This document shows, piece after piece, positions 43,092 to 51,646 of a stretch of DNA of 64,000 bases. Under the pieces are notes generated by a model that did no database searches, was not told where the DNA came from, and worked only from the letters and a program-made list of their open reading frames with translations. Origin of the DNA: Prevotella sp. (GTDB lineage: Bacteria > Bacteroidota > Bacteroidia > Bacteroidales > Bacteroidaceae); the NCBI GenBank assembly GCA_024697405.1, contig JAILFU010000171.1:36855-100854 (forward strand). The letters are read 5' to 3'. The first letter of the stretch is position 1. Every line of letters starts with the position of its first letter. The translations under genes and the position numbers were made by a program.

Positions 43092-45710
43092 GTGGATCAA
43101 ACGTTTGACAACGACAGAATCTTGAAGATTAACATTGAGGAGGAAATGAAAAGCTCCTACATCGACTATTCCATGTCGGTGATTGTGGCGCGTGCCCTCC
43201 CCGATGTGCGTGACGGATTTAAGCCGGTGCACCGCCGTATTCTTTACGGAATGATGGGCATCGGCAATACCAGCGACAAGCCGCACAAGAAGTGCGCCCG
43301 CGTGGTGGGTGAGGTGCTGGGCAAATACCATCCTCACGGAGACTCCTCAGTTTACGGAGCCTTGGTACGCATGGGACAGGAATGGAACATGCGCTACATG
43401 CTAGTGGACGGACAGGGAAACTTCGGCTCGGTGGACGGCGACTCACCGGCTGCCATGCGATATACCGAGTGCCGCCTCTCGAAGATGGGCGAGCACATCA
43501 TGGACGACCTGGAGAAAGACACCGTCGACATGGACCCGAACTTCGACAATACCCTGCTGGAACCCAGCGTGATGCCTACGAAGGTGCCCAACCTGCTGGT
43601 GAACGGCGGCAACGGCATTGCTGTGGGTATGGCCACGAACATGCCGACACACAACCTGGGCGAGGTCATCGACGGGTGCTGTGCCTTTATAGATAATCCC
43701 GACATCGACTGCGAAGGACTGATGCAGTATATTCCCGGCCCGGACTTCCCGACGGGAGCGTTCATCTACGGACTGCAGGGTGTGCGCGATGCTTACGAGA
43801 CAGGACGCGGCCGCATCGTGATGCGGGCCAAGGCTGAGATAGAAAGCGGAGAGACGCACGACAAGATTGTGGTCACAGAGATTCCCTACGGCGTGAACAA
43901 GGCCGATCTCGTGGCTTATATCGCAGAGCTGGCCAACCAGCACAAGCTGGAGGGCATACACAACGTGAACGATGAGTCAGGCCGGCAGGGCATGCGCATC
44001 GTGGTGGACGTGAAGCGTGATGCCAATGCCAAGGTCATCTTGAACAAACTCTTCAAGATGACGGCCCTACAAAGCTCATTCTCAGTAAACAACATTGCCC
44101 TGGTGCCCATTCCCGGATCGCACGGTAAGCTGCGCCCGAAGCTGCTCACGCTGAAGGAATGCATCAAATACTTCGTAGACCACCGGCACGACGTGACCAT
44201 ACGCCGCACACGCTATGACCTGAAGAAAGCTCAGGAGCGCGCCCACATTCTGGAAGGACTAATCATCGCCGTGAACAATATCGACGAAGTGGTGCACATC
44301 ATCCGCAACTCGAAGACACCCACCGATGCCCAGCGCAACCTGGAGAAGCGCTTCGACCTTGACGAGCCGCAGTCGAAGGCTATCGTCGACATGCGACTCT
44401 CACAGCTCACAGGCCTGCGCGTCGACCAGCTGCATCAGGAATACAACGACCTGATGAAGCTCATCGCCGACCTGCAGGAAATACTCGACAACCCCGAGCG
44501 CTGCAAGGAGGTCATGAAGCAGGACCTGCTGGAGGTGAAGGAGAAATATGGCGACGAGCGCAGGACGCAGATTATTCCCTTCGACCATGAGTTCAACGCC
44601 GAGGACTTCTACCCCGACGACCCTGTGGTCATCACCATCTCCCACATGGGCTACATCAAGCGCACACCGCTGGCCGAGTTCCACGCACAGGGACGCGGCG
44701 GCATGGGCAGCAAGGGAGCACGCCACCGCGACAACGACTTCACGGAGTACATCTATCCTGCCACCATGCACAACACGCTGCTCTTCTTCACCCAGAAGGG
44801 ACGCTGCTACTGGCAGAAGTGCTACGAGATTCCCGAAGGCGACAAAAACTCGAAGGGCCGCGCCATTCAGAACATGCTCAACATCGAGCCCGACGATGCC
44901 ATCAACGCTGTGCTACGCATCAAGAAGTTCGACGACGAGGAGTTCCTCAACAACCACTTCGTGGTGTTTGCCACCAAGCAGGGTATCGTCAAGAAGACCT
45001 GTCTGAACCAGTATAAGAATGTTCGTGCCGCCGGCGTGATAGCCATCAACATCAACGAGGGCGACGAGGTGGTGAGCGTACGTCTGACCAACGGCAAGAA
45101 CGAGATAATCCTCGCCAACAGGAACGGACGGGCCGTGCGCTTCAATGAAGACCAGGTGCGCACCATGGGCCGTGTGTCTACAGGCGTCATCGGCATGAAA
45201 CTCGACGGCGGCGACGATGAAGTGGTGGGCATGGTATGTGTCAACGACCCGCAGACAGAGACCATCATGGTGGTATCTGAAAACGGTTACGGCAAGCGCT
45301 CAGACATTGAGGACTACCGAAAAACGGCACGTGCGGCGATGGGCGTGAAGACGCTGGCCATCACCGAGAAGACCGGCCGTCTGGTGGCCATCAAGGTGGT
45401 AACCGACGAGAACGACCTCATGATCATCAACAAGAGCGGCGTACTGATTCGACTGAACGTCAGCGAGGTGCGCGTCATGGGACGTGCAACGCAGGGCGTA
45501 CGCCTCATCAACCTGACGAAGAAGAACGACACCATAGCCAGCGTATGCAAAGTGCAGAAAGCCACAGAAGAGGAGCTGGCCGAAGAGCGTCAGGAAATGA
45601 TGGAGGGCGAGGAAACGCCTGACAGTCCGGAAAGTCAGGAGACGCCGGAAGTCGCCGACATTCAGGATAGTCAGGAAAATGCCGATCGTCCCGAAGAACA
45701 AGAACAATAA
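43092..45710 (+). CDS. gyrA: DNA gyrase subunit A
   Basis: 872 aa from a GTG start (no ATG fits the conserved N-terminus before Lys20). Hallmarks: KSSYIDYSMSVIVARALPDVRDGFKPVHRRILYGM, the DNA-gate helix KYHPHGDSSVYGALVRMGQ, and the active Tyr124 in AMRYTE. The breakage domain is followed by a C-terminal pinwheel with a GyrA-box-like HAQGRGGMGSKGAR (about residue 533). An acidic Glu/Asp/Gln tail ends the protein. The quinolone-region residues are Ser85 (E. coli Ser83) and Gly89 (E. coli Asp87). GyrA with GyrB introduces negative supercoils. A TPR gene follows after 27 bp. Confidence 0.96.
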   Translation: MDQTFDNDRILKINIEEEMKSSYIDYSMSVIVARALPDVRDGFKPVHRRILYGMMGIGNTSDKPHKKCARVVGEVLGKYHPHGDSSVYGALVRMGQEWNMRYMLVDGQGNFGSVDGDSPAAMRYTECRLSKMGEHIMDDLEKDTVDMDPNFDNTLLEPSVMPTKVPNLLVNGGNGIAVGMATNMPTHNLGEVIDGCCAFIDNPDIDCEGLMQYIPGPDFPTGAFIYGLQGVRDAYETGRGRIVMRAKAEIESGETHDKIVVTEIPYGVNKADLVAYIAELANQHKLEGIHNVNDESGRQGMRIVVDVKRDANAKVILNKLFKMTALQSSFSVNNIALVPIPGSHGKLRPKLLTLKECIKYFVDHRHDVTIRRTRYDLKKAQERAHILEGLIIAVNNIDEVVHIIRNSKTPTDAQRNLEKRFDLDEPQSKAIVDMRLSQLTGLRVDQLHQEYNDLMKLIADLQEILDNPERCKEVMKQDLLEVKEKYGDERRTQIIPFDHEFNAEDFYPDDPVVITISHMGYIKRTPLAEFHAQGRGGMGSKGARHRDNDFTEYIYPATMHNTLLFFTQKGRCYWQKCYEIPEGDKNSKGRAIQNMLNIEPDDAINAVLRIKKFDDEEFLNNHFVVFATKQGIVKKTCLNQYKNVRAAGVIAININEGDEVVSVRLTNGKNEIILANRNGRAVRFNEDQVRTMGRVSTGVIGMKLDGGDDEVVGMVCVNDPQTETIMVVSENGYGKRSDIEDYRKTARAAMGVKTLAITEKTGRLVAIKVVTDENDLMIINKSGVLIRLNVSEVRVMGRATQGVRLINLTKKNDTIASVCKVQKATEEELAEERQEMMEGEETPDSPESQETPEVADIQDSQENADRPEEQEQ

Positions 45711-45737
45711 CGTATAACCCTTAAAAATACCAACAAC

Positions 45738-46973
45738 ATGAAAAAAATCTTTATGATGGCCCTGATGGCAGCAGCTGCCACCACCGCCTTTGCCCAGGAA
45801 AACCTAGTAAAAGAAGCTAAGAGCCTCTTCTCGTCCGGCAAGCTCGATGAAGCCGCAGCCAAGCTGGCCCCCGCTCTCACCTCGGCTGAGACGAAAGACA
45901 AGGCCGCAGCCTGGAACCTGATGAACGAAATCAAGTACAAAGCCTATACTGAAGAGTATCAGAAACTGGCTTTGCAGCAGCAATACAACACCGACCGCAT
46001 GGTGAATGCCCTCATCGAGGGCTTCAAGGCTGCTGAACAGTGCGACAAATACGACGAGCAGCCCAACGAGAAGGGAAAAGTGAAAATCCGCTTCCGCAAG
46101 ACCAACGCCACCCGCTACATGCAGGAGCGCCAGTGGCTCTACAACGGTGGTGTGCTCCAGTATCAGGCCAAGAACATGCCCGGCGCCATCAAGGCCTGGG
46201 GGGCATACATTGAGTCGGCCAAGTCGTCGCTCTTCCAGGAGCTGACCATGCCGAAGGACACGCTGCTGCCCGACGCTGCCTACAACACCGCCCTGCTGGC
46301 CTATCAGGAGAAGGACTATGAGACGGCCAAGAAGTATGCCGACATCGCCACCACCTTCCCCGACAAGGAGGACGATGCCATCAACATGAAGCTCTTCATC
46401 CAGAAGGAGACCGCTCAGACCAAGGCCGACTCGCTGGCCTATCTGGCAGAGCTGAAGCGTCTGCACGCTGCACAGCCTTCGAAGGAGCAGTACTTCAACC
46501 TCCTGCAGGAATACTACAGCCACGCCAACGACAACCAGGCCTTGAAGGCTTGGGCCAAGGAGGAGACTGGCATCGACGCCGGCAACAAGATGGCATGGGC
46601 ATTGCTGGGAGAGGCTGAGATGAACGAGGAGCACTGGGATCAGGCTATCGAGGCTTTCAAGAAGGCTGCCGAAATCGACCCCTCGTGGACACCCGTTGTC
46701 TTCAACACCGGCGTATGCCTCAACTCAAAGGCCATCGCCCTGCAGGACGAGCTGATGGACAAGAAGACCATGAACATCTCGAAGGACAACCTGGAGAAGG
46801 TAAAGAATGTGCTGCGCGACGCTCAGGTCTATCTGGAGAAGACCCGCGAGCTGGATCCCAACCACGAGACCACGCACTGGGTTTATCCGCTCTACCGCAT
46901 CTACTACACCCTGGGCGACAAGGCAAAGATGGCCGAACTGGAGGCTATCGACCCCTCGCTGAAGGAGATGTAA
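45738..46973 (+). CDS. Exported TPR protein downstream of gyrA
   Basis: 411 aa with signal peptide (MKKIFMMALMAAAATTAFA-Q). The rest is helical with TPR-like repeats: LVKEAKSLFSSGKLDEAAAKL near the N-terminus, NTALLAYQEKDYETAKKYADIATTFP in the middle, AWALLGEAEMNEEHWDQAIEAFKKAAEIDPSW and YLEKTRELDPNHETTHWVYPLYRIYYTLGDKAKMAELEAI near the end. It likely acts as a periplasmic scaffold; partners are unknown. I recall a gyrA-TPR pair in other Bacteroidales. It is followed by two hairpins and then the MITE cluster. Confidence 0.88.
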   Translation: MKKIFMMALMAAAATTAFAQENLVKEAKSLFSSGKLDEAAAKLAPALTSAETKDKAAAWNLMNEIKYKAYTEEYQKLALQQQYNTDRMVNALIEGFKAAEQCDKYDEQPNEKGKVKIRFRKTNATRYMQERQWLYNGGVLQYQAKNMPGAIKAWGAYIESAKSSLFQELTMPKDTLLPDAAYNTALLAYQEKDYETAKKYADIATTFPDKEDDAINMKLFIQKETAQTKADSLAYLAELKRLHAAQPSKEQYFNLLQEYYSHANDNQALKAWAKEETGIDAGNKMAWALLGEAEMNEEHWDQAIEAFKKAAEIDPSWTPVVFNTGVCLNSKAIALQDELMDKKTMNISKDNLEKVKNVLRDAQVYLEKTRELDPNHETTHWVYPLYRIYYTLGDKAKMAELEAIDPSLKEM

Positions 46974-47050
46974 TCTGGAAAAGAGTTCAGGCTTGCAGGC
47001 CTGAACAACGCAAGGAACTGATTCATTAAACTTGCGAATACCACAAACGG

Positions 47051-47092
47051 AATACGAATGAATCATGAACTTTTTCATGGTTCATTCGTATT
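47051..47092 (+). terminator. Hairpin terminator after the TPR gene
   Basis: AATACGAATGAA (47051-47062) pairs with TTCATTCGTATT (47081-47092), with an inner CATGAA/TTCATG stem, followed by TTATTTA. A shorter GTTCAGGC/GCCTGAAC hairpin (46985-47006) lies closer to the stop. Confidence 0.7.
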
Positions 47093-47099
47093 TTATTTA

Positions 47100-47318
47100 G
47101 GCGACAATATAGCAGTTGCCCAGGATTTCTTCTACGGCGGTAGCCACATTCTTGCGTCCCTTTGGTAGCAAGCGACCGGAGGTCGAGCGCCCGACCAGAG
47201 GTCGCCTACCCGTAGCCTTTCCCCTCCCCTCAAGGCAATTGCCTTGAATGGAGGGGAAAGGCTACCGCTGGAGAAGATGCCGGAGAAGATGTCCTGTGTA
47301 AACCGCTTTATTGTTACC
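47100..47318. mobile_element. MITE-like element, copy 3 (degenerate)
   Basis: The left end is GGCGACAATATAGCAGTTG and the right end CCGCTTTATTGTTACC, diverged from GGCAATAATATAGC and GCTATATTGTTGCC. The CGGCGGTAGCC and GGCTACCGC blocks and the CCCCTCCCC motif remain, but the G-run arm is broken by CAAGGCAATTGCCTTG. No target duplication is found. It contains the motif CGACCAGAGGTCGCCTACCC at 47192-47211. Confidence 0.7.
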
Positions 47319-47405
47319 TAATTCAATATTTTGGCGTAACGGCTACCCCACTCAGCCTTCCCCCCACCCCACTATCGTGAGGCTACCGCTTCGCTGTCAT
47401 ACTAA

Positions 47406-47662
47406 GGCAATAATATAGCAGTTGACCCGGGACGTCTCCGGCGGTAGCCGCTCCCCTCCCCTACACAGGGGAGGGGCAGGGGTGGGGTTTGTAACTTTTC
47501 CCTGGAGTTCGATTAGCCGATGAAAGATTCGCTGAAAGGTAGTTAGAGACCCCACCCCTACCCCTCCCCTTGAGGGGAGGGGAAAGGCTACGGGTAGGAG
47601 ACCGCAGGTCGGGAATGTGCCATGCGGAAAAGTAAATTTAGGTCAACTGCTATATTGTTGCC
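47406..47662. mobile_element. MITE-like element, copy 2, with 8-bp target duplication
   Basis: The ends GGCAATAATATAGCAGTTGA and TCAACTGCTATATTGTTGCC match copy 1. It is flanked by the perfect duplication CATACTAA at 47398-47405 and 47663-47670. The left arm has GGGG-A-GGGG-CA-GGGG-T-GGGG (47468-47487); the right arm has the same type of run on the minus strand (47550-47569). The right arm carries ~30 extra bases including GACCGCAGGTC. It lies 67 bp upstream of the uvrB -7 box. Confidence 0.9.
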
Positions 47663-47728
47663 CATACTAAAGTCCTGCCGCAGGTCAGTTTTTTTGCATT
47701 TTTTCTTGGTTATATGCCCGAAAAGCAG

Positions 47729-47736
47729 TAACTTTG
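47729..47736 (+). promoter_or_regulatory. -7 box for uvrB
   Basis: TAACTTTGCA matches TAnnTTTG, 65 bp before the GTG start. The leader contains the palindrome CGACCTGTGGTCG (47745-47757) followed by CCTACCCGTA, a motif repeated inside the neighbouring MITE copies. Confidence 0.55.
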
Positions 47737-47801
47737 CAGCCATACGACCTGTGGTCGCCTACCCGTATATTGATTTGTGGTAAATCGTGTAAAAAAGAAA
47801 A

Positions 47802-49829
47802 GTGAAATTCAAGCTCACATCCCAATACCAGCCGACAGGCGACCAGCCGGAGGCCATCCGCGAACTGACTGAAGGCCTGCAGCGCGGCGACCGTGCGCAG
47901 GTGCTGCTCGGCGTGACCGGGTCGGGCAAGACATTCACCATGGCGAATGTCATTGCACAAGCCAACCGCCCTACCCTCATCCTGAGCCACAACAAGACGC
48001 TGGCCGCACAGCTCTTTGAGGAGATGCGTGGGTTCTTCCCCGAGAATGCCGTAGAGTACTATGTCAGCTATTATGACTACTACCAGCCGGAAGCCTATCT
48101 GCCACACACCGACACCTATATTGAGAAAGACCTGGCTATCAATATGGAGATTGACCGTCTGAGGCTGAGTGCAGTATCTGCCTTGTTGTCGGGGAGAAGA
48201 GATGTCGTCGTCGTATCTTCCATCTCATGCATCTACGGCATGGGCAGCCCTAACGCCCTGTCCGAGAACGTCATAGAAATACGTCAGGGACAGAGCATCG
48301 ACCGCAACGTGCTGCTGAGGAAACTGGTACAGTCGCTCTATGTACGCAACGACCTCACGCTGGAGCGTGGCACCTTCCGGGTGAAGGGCGACACGGTGGA
48401 CATCTTCATGGCCTACAACAACATCATCCTGCGAGTCACCTTCTGGGACGACGAGATAGACACCATCGAGGAGCTCGACCCCGAGACGATGATCCGCCTG
48501 GGACGATATGCCGACTACAAGATTTACCCTGCCAACCTCTTCATGACCACCCAGGAGCAGACCAACAAGGCCATCCACGACATTCAGGACGACCTGGTGA
48601 AGCAGGTGGAGTTCTTCCACGAGCTGGGCGACGACGTGAAGGCACAGCGCATCAAGGAGCGAGTGGAATACGACATGGAGATGATCAAGGAGCTGGGCCA
48701 CTGTTCGGGCATAGAGAACTACTCGCGCTATTTCGACGGACGTAAGGCTGGCGAGCGCCCCTACTGCCTGCTCGACTTCTTCCCCAAGGACTTCCTCCTC
48801 TTCGTCGACGAGAGCCATGTCAGCGTGCCACAGATAGGCGGCATGTATGGCGGCGACCGCGCCCGCAAGACAAACCTCGTGGAGTATGGCTTCCGGCTGC
48901 CTGCCGCCTTCGACAACCGCCCGCTGACCTTCCAGGAGTTCCAGCAGATGGTGAACCAGGTCATCTACGTATCGGCCACCCCAGCCGACTTCGAGCTGAA
49001 CGAGGCAGAGGGCGTGGTGGTGGAGCAGGTCATCCGTCCCACAGGCCTGCTCGACCCGGAGATAGAAGTACGCCCCTCGGAGCACCAGATCGACGACCTG
49101 ATGGAGGAGATACGCGTGCGCTCGGAGCACCATGAGCGTGTGCTCGTGACCACGCTGACAAAGCGAATGGCCGAGGAGCTGACAGAATATCTCATGAACC
49201 ACGGGGTGCAGACGGCCTACATCCACAGCGACGTAGCGACGCTTGACCGCGTGAAGATTCTCTCCGACCTGCGCAGCGGCGTCTACGATGTGCTGGTGGG
49301 CGTGAACCTGCTGCGCGAGGGGCTCGACCTGCCCGAGGTGTCGCTGGTGGCCATCCTCGATGCCGACAAGGAGGGCTTCCTGCGCAGCCGCCGCTCTCTG
49401 GTGCAGACGGCCGGACGTGCCGCCCGCAACGTCAACGGGCTCGTCATCATGTATGCCGACACCATCACCGCCTCGATGCAGGAAACCATCGACGAGACCA
49501 ACCGCCGCCGCACGAAACAGCTGCTCTACAACGAGCAGCACGGCATCACGCCCACGCAGATTGTGAAAGAAATAGCCTCCAGTCCACTCAGCCGCGACGA
49601 CCGTCCCGACATTAAGGAGCTGAAACAGCAAGCTCAGCGCTCCAGCAGCAACGCTTCGTTGGACATAGCTGCAGACCCCATCATCGAGCACATGACACGG
49701 CCGCAGATAGAGAAACTCATTGCCGAGACCACACGCCGCATGAAGGAAGCAGCAAAGGAACTCAACTTCCTCCAGGCCGCACAATATCGAGACGAAATCC
49801 TGCGCCTGCAGAAGGAGTTAGAACTGTAG
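47802..49829 (+). CDS. uvrB: UvrABC system protein B
   Basis: 675 aa from a GTG start, the only one that keeps the conserved N-terminus MKFKLTSQYQPTGDQPEAI. Walker A is GVTGSGKT (37-44); YYVSYYDYYQPEAYLP is the beta-hairpin that probes DNA; the helicase motifs are FVDESHVSVPQIGGMYGGDR and TAGRAARN. A C-terminal UVR motif (EKLIAETTRRMKEAAKEL) binds UvrC. It verifies lesions in nucleotide excision repair. The MITE copies upstream place this gene in a repeat-rich promoter region. Confidence 0.97.
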   Translation: MKFKLTSQYQPTGDQPEAIRELTEGLQRGDRAQVLLGVTGSGKTFTMANVIAQANRPTLILSHNKTLAAQLFEEMRGFFPENAVEYYVSYYDYYQPEAYLPHTDTYIEKDLAINMEIDRLRLSAVSALLSGRRDVVVVSSISCIYGMGSPNALSENVIEIRQGQSIDRNVLLRKLVQSLYVRNDLTLERGTFRVKGDTVDIFMAYNNIILRVTFWDDEIDTIEELDPETMIRLGRYADYKIYPANLFMTTQEQTNKAIHDIQDDLVKQVEFFHELGDDVKAQRIKERVEYDMEMIKELGHCSGIENYSRYFDGRKAGERPYCLLDFFPKDFLLFVDESHVSVPQIGGMYGGDRARKTNLVEYGFRLPAAFDNRPLTFQEFQQMVNQVIYVSATPADFELNEAEGVVVEQVIRPTGLLDPEIEVRPSEHQIDDLMEEIRVRSEHHERVLVTTLTKRMAEELTEYLMNHGVQTAYIHSDVATLDRVKILSDLRSGVYDVLVGVNLLREGLDLPEVSLVAILDADKEGFLRSRRSLVQTAGRAARNVNGLVIMYADTITASMQETIDETNRRRTKQLLYNEQHGITPTQIVKEIASSPLSRDDRPDIKELKQQAQRSSSNASLDIAADPIIEHMTRPQIEKLIAETTRRMKEAAKELNFLQAAQYRDEILRLQKELEL

Positions 49830-49893
49830 CTAAGCGATGCGTGCTCGGCGACATCCTCTAACTGCTCCTTGCCCCACCGTCGGCCAGCGGTCT

Positions 49894-50366
49894 CGCGCGC
49901 GTGCGTATATATAGAACGAAAAAAGGAACTACAAGCGCTACTTTGATAGCTAACCAGCTGGATTGTAAACCATTATCTGTAGCTACAAGCCGCTATTTGG
50001 CGCTACTCTTGTAGCTACATCATCTGCCATTGGCCTATTCCGCTAAATTCTCTAGAGAATTCAACCAAAAGCTGCCTCCGTTTTCCAAAATACTAACGCC
50101 GTTTGAGAAAATACGAACGCCGTTTGGGAAAACACTAACGCCGTTCGGAAAAATACTAACGCCATTTTCCACTTGGCTCCATACGTAGACTTTGCCGCAT
50201 GTAACATTCCTTATGTTACACACGGCAAAGTCAGCACTTCGAGCTGTAGCTACCAAAGTAGCGCGTTTTCAAGGTTTGTAGCTATAGGTAATTTCTTACA
50301 TGTCAGCAGATTAACCATCAAAGCAGCGCTTGTAGCGCCTTTTTCAGCTTTGCGCGTACGCGCGCG
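49894..50366. repeat. Nested inverted-repeat element with ~60-bp ends
   Basis: The ends CGCGCGCGTGCG (49894-49905) and CGTACGCGCGCG (50355-50366) continue into matching arms that share CTACAAGCGCT and CTTTGAT (left to 49960, right from 50304). Inside are TGTAGCTACAAG/CTTGTAGCTACA (49979-50019) and GACTTTGCCGCATGTAACAT (50188-50207)/ATGTTACACACGGCAAAGTC (50213-50232). Four 21-bp units lie in the middle. It fills the gap between convergent uvrB and the SGNH gene (49830-50433), where I see no gene. There is no clear target duplication. Confidence 0.75.
50087..50170. repeat. Four tandem 21-bp repeats, AACGCC core
   Basis: The exact period is 21 bp: units at 50087-50107, 50108-50128, 50129-50149 and 50150-50170, each AAAAnACnAACGCC followed by a seven-base GTT/ATT-type tail. 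The unit is also found at 4036-4091 (minus strand) and in hairpin form at 18235-18278. Confidence 0.85.
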
Positions 50367-50433
50367 AAGGAAAAGCGACATCCAAATGGTTTTACCGGTC
50401 GCTTCCGCTATCATTAGCTTCCCCTTCAGCTGT

Positions 50434-51624
50434 TTACAGGCCGGCCTCCAGCAGCTGGTCGCAGATGCTCTTCATCCCCTTGACTGAGGGATGGCCGTTC
50501 TGCTTCTCAATATCATGCAGTTCGATGAGTTGCACATGGTAGTGCTTACACACCTCCCGCATGGACTCATTGACAGGCTCTCGGAGCTCTGAGTTCAGGA
50601 TGGAACAGAGCTTGGCCTTGGGATATTTCTTCTGCAGCATGTAGAGCAGGCAGGCCAGCGCAGGACGGAAATTCTTGCAGTCGTCCTTCGTCCAGTCAGC
50701 ATATTGATAGTCGCCTATGGGAGCGTTGGCCCAAGCGTCGTTGGTACCTCCAAACACGAAGATGATGTCGGGGTCGCCCAGGCTGTCGACACGCGAAATA
50801 AAGTTGTTGCGCGAGAAATCCATCCCGCCGTATCCCGTGCCACAGATGGTGGTGCCTCCCCAAGAGTCGTTCTTCTCCAGGGTATATCCCTTTGCCTTGA
50901 TATAGAGGTCCCACCATGTCTGGTTCACCTCTGTGCAATCGTTCCGGTCGTTGGGATAGAACGATGAATAGTTGGCGGGGATTACACCTTGGAAAGTGGA
51001 ATAAGAGTCTCCCAGAATGGACACTTTCTTTGGCCCGGATGCCGATGCAGCAGCTGCCGTCCCTACCCTATGCTGCTTAGGATGCAGCTTTTTGTCAATC
51101 TTAAGACTGGTGCGAAGCTCCCTAATGACGTTCTTGGTGACGAAGGCCTCGGCCTGATGCTTGCCTTGGGTGAAAAGGAACTGGAGGCGCTTGCCGCCCA
51201 GAGATTTCTTCTGCACGACGCAGGTGGAGGTGGTGTACTGGCCTAGTCGGTCGGAACCGGTGGCGGCGCGGCTCTTGAACTCCGTCGAGAAGTCGACATC
51301 CTTGTCGAAGAGGTCGAGAATGTTGCCGAGCGTGGCATTGGCTTCATCGTAAGTGGCGCCCAGGCAGATGCAAGTCTCCTTGACGGCATCGAAGGAGGCA
51401 TCGGTGATGTCGTCACGCACCATACCCAGGACATGGGTCACCTTGGCCAGGCTGAGGTAATAGCCGAAGGTGCCGTCAGCATCCCTGTAGGTGAAGATGC
51501 TGTATTCAGCGTGGTCTGTTTCTGCCTCTGCCACTTCCATCCTTAAGCCTACGGGCTGCTCTTTCTGTGAAAAGGCTACGAGCGTGACAAGAGCAAAGAC
51601 GATGGTCATCATCATTTTTTTCAT
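50434..51624 (-). CDS. Exported SGNH/GDSL hydrolase
   Basis: 396 aa from ATG 51624, which opens the signal peptide (MKKMMMTIVFALVTLVAF, cleavage near SQ). Residues ~20-195 are an unassigned domain with alternating strands. The C-terminal ~200 residues are an SGNH hydrolase: GPKKVSILGDSYSTFQG has the nucleophile Ser, VFGGTNDAWA is block III, and QNGHPSVKGMKSI supplies the His. It probably removes acetyl or other ester groups from polysaccharides. It is the last gene of the ribE-RluA-SGNH run, 22 bp after the pseudouridine synthase. Confidence 0.88.
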   Translation of the reverse strand: MKKMMMTIVFALVTLVAFSQKEQPVGLRMEVAEAETDHAEYSIFTYRDADGTFGYYLSLAKVTHVLGMVRDDITDASFDAVKETCICLGATYDEANATLGNILDLFDKDVDFSTEFKSRAATGSDRLGQYTTSTCVVQKKSLGGKRLQFLFTQGKHQAEAFVTKNVIRELRTSLKIDKKLHPKQHRVGTAAAASASGPKKVSILGDSYSTFQGVIPANYSSFYPNDRNDCTEVNQTWWDLYIKAKGYTLEKNDSWGGTTICGTGYGGMDFSRNNFISRVDSLGDPDIIFVFGGTNDAWANAPIGDYQYADWTKDDCKNFRPALACLLYMLQKKYPKAKLCSILNSELREPVNESMREVCKHYHVQLIELHDIEKQNGHPSVKGMKSICDQLLEAGL

Positions 51625-51646
51625 AGTGTAAGGGATATTTTTAGTG

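Noticed and set aside
47398..47670. CRISPR or direct-repeat array upstream of uvrB
   Set aside because: Repeats are inverted, not regularly spaced direct repeats, and no cas gene is in the window.
48225..49784. A 519-codon minus-strand frame
   Set aside because: It is antisense to uvrB, has no signal or motif and is in a frame position typical of shadows.
50087..50170. CRISPR array in the uvrB-SGNH gap
   Set aside because: The 21-bp units are contiguous without spacers.
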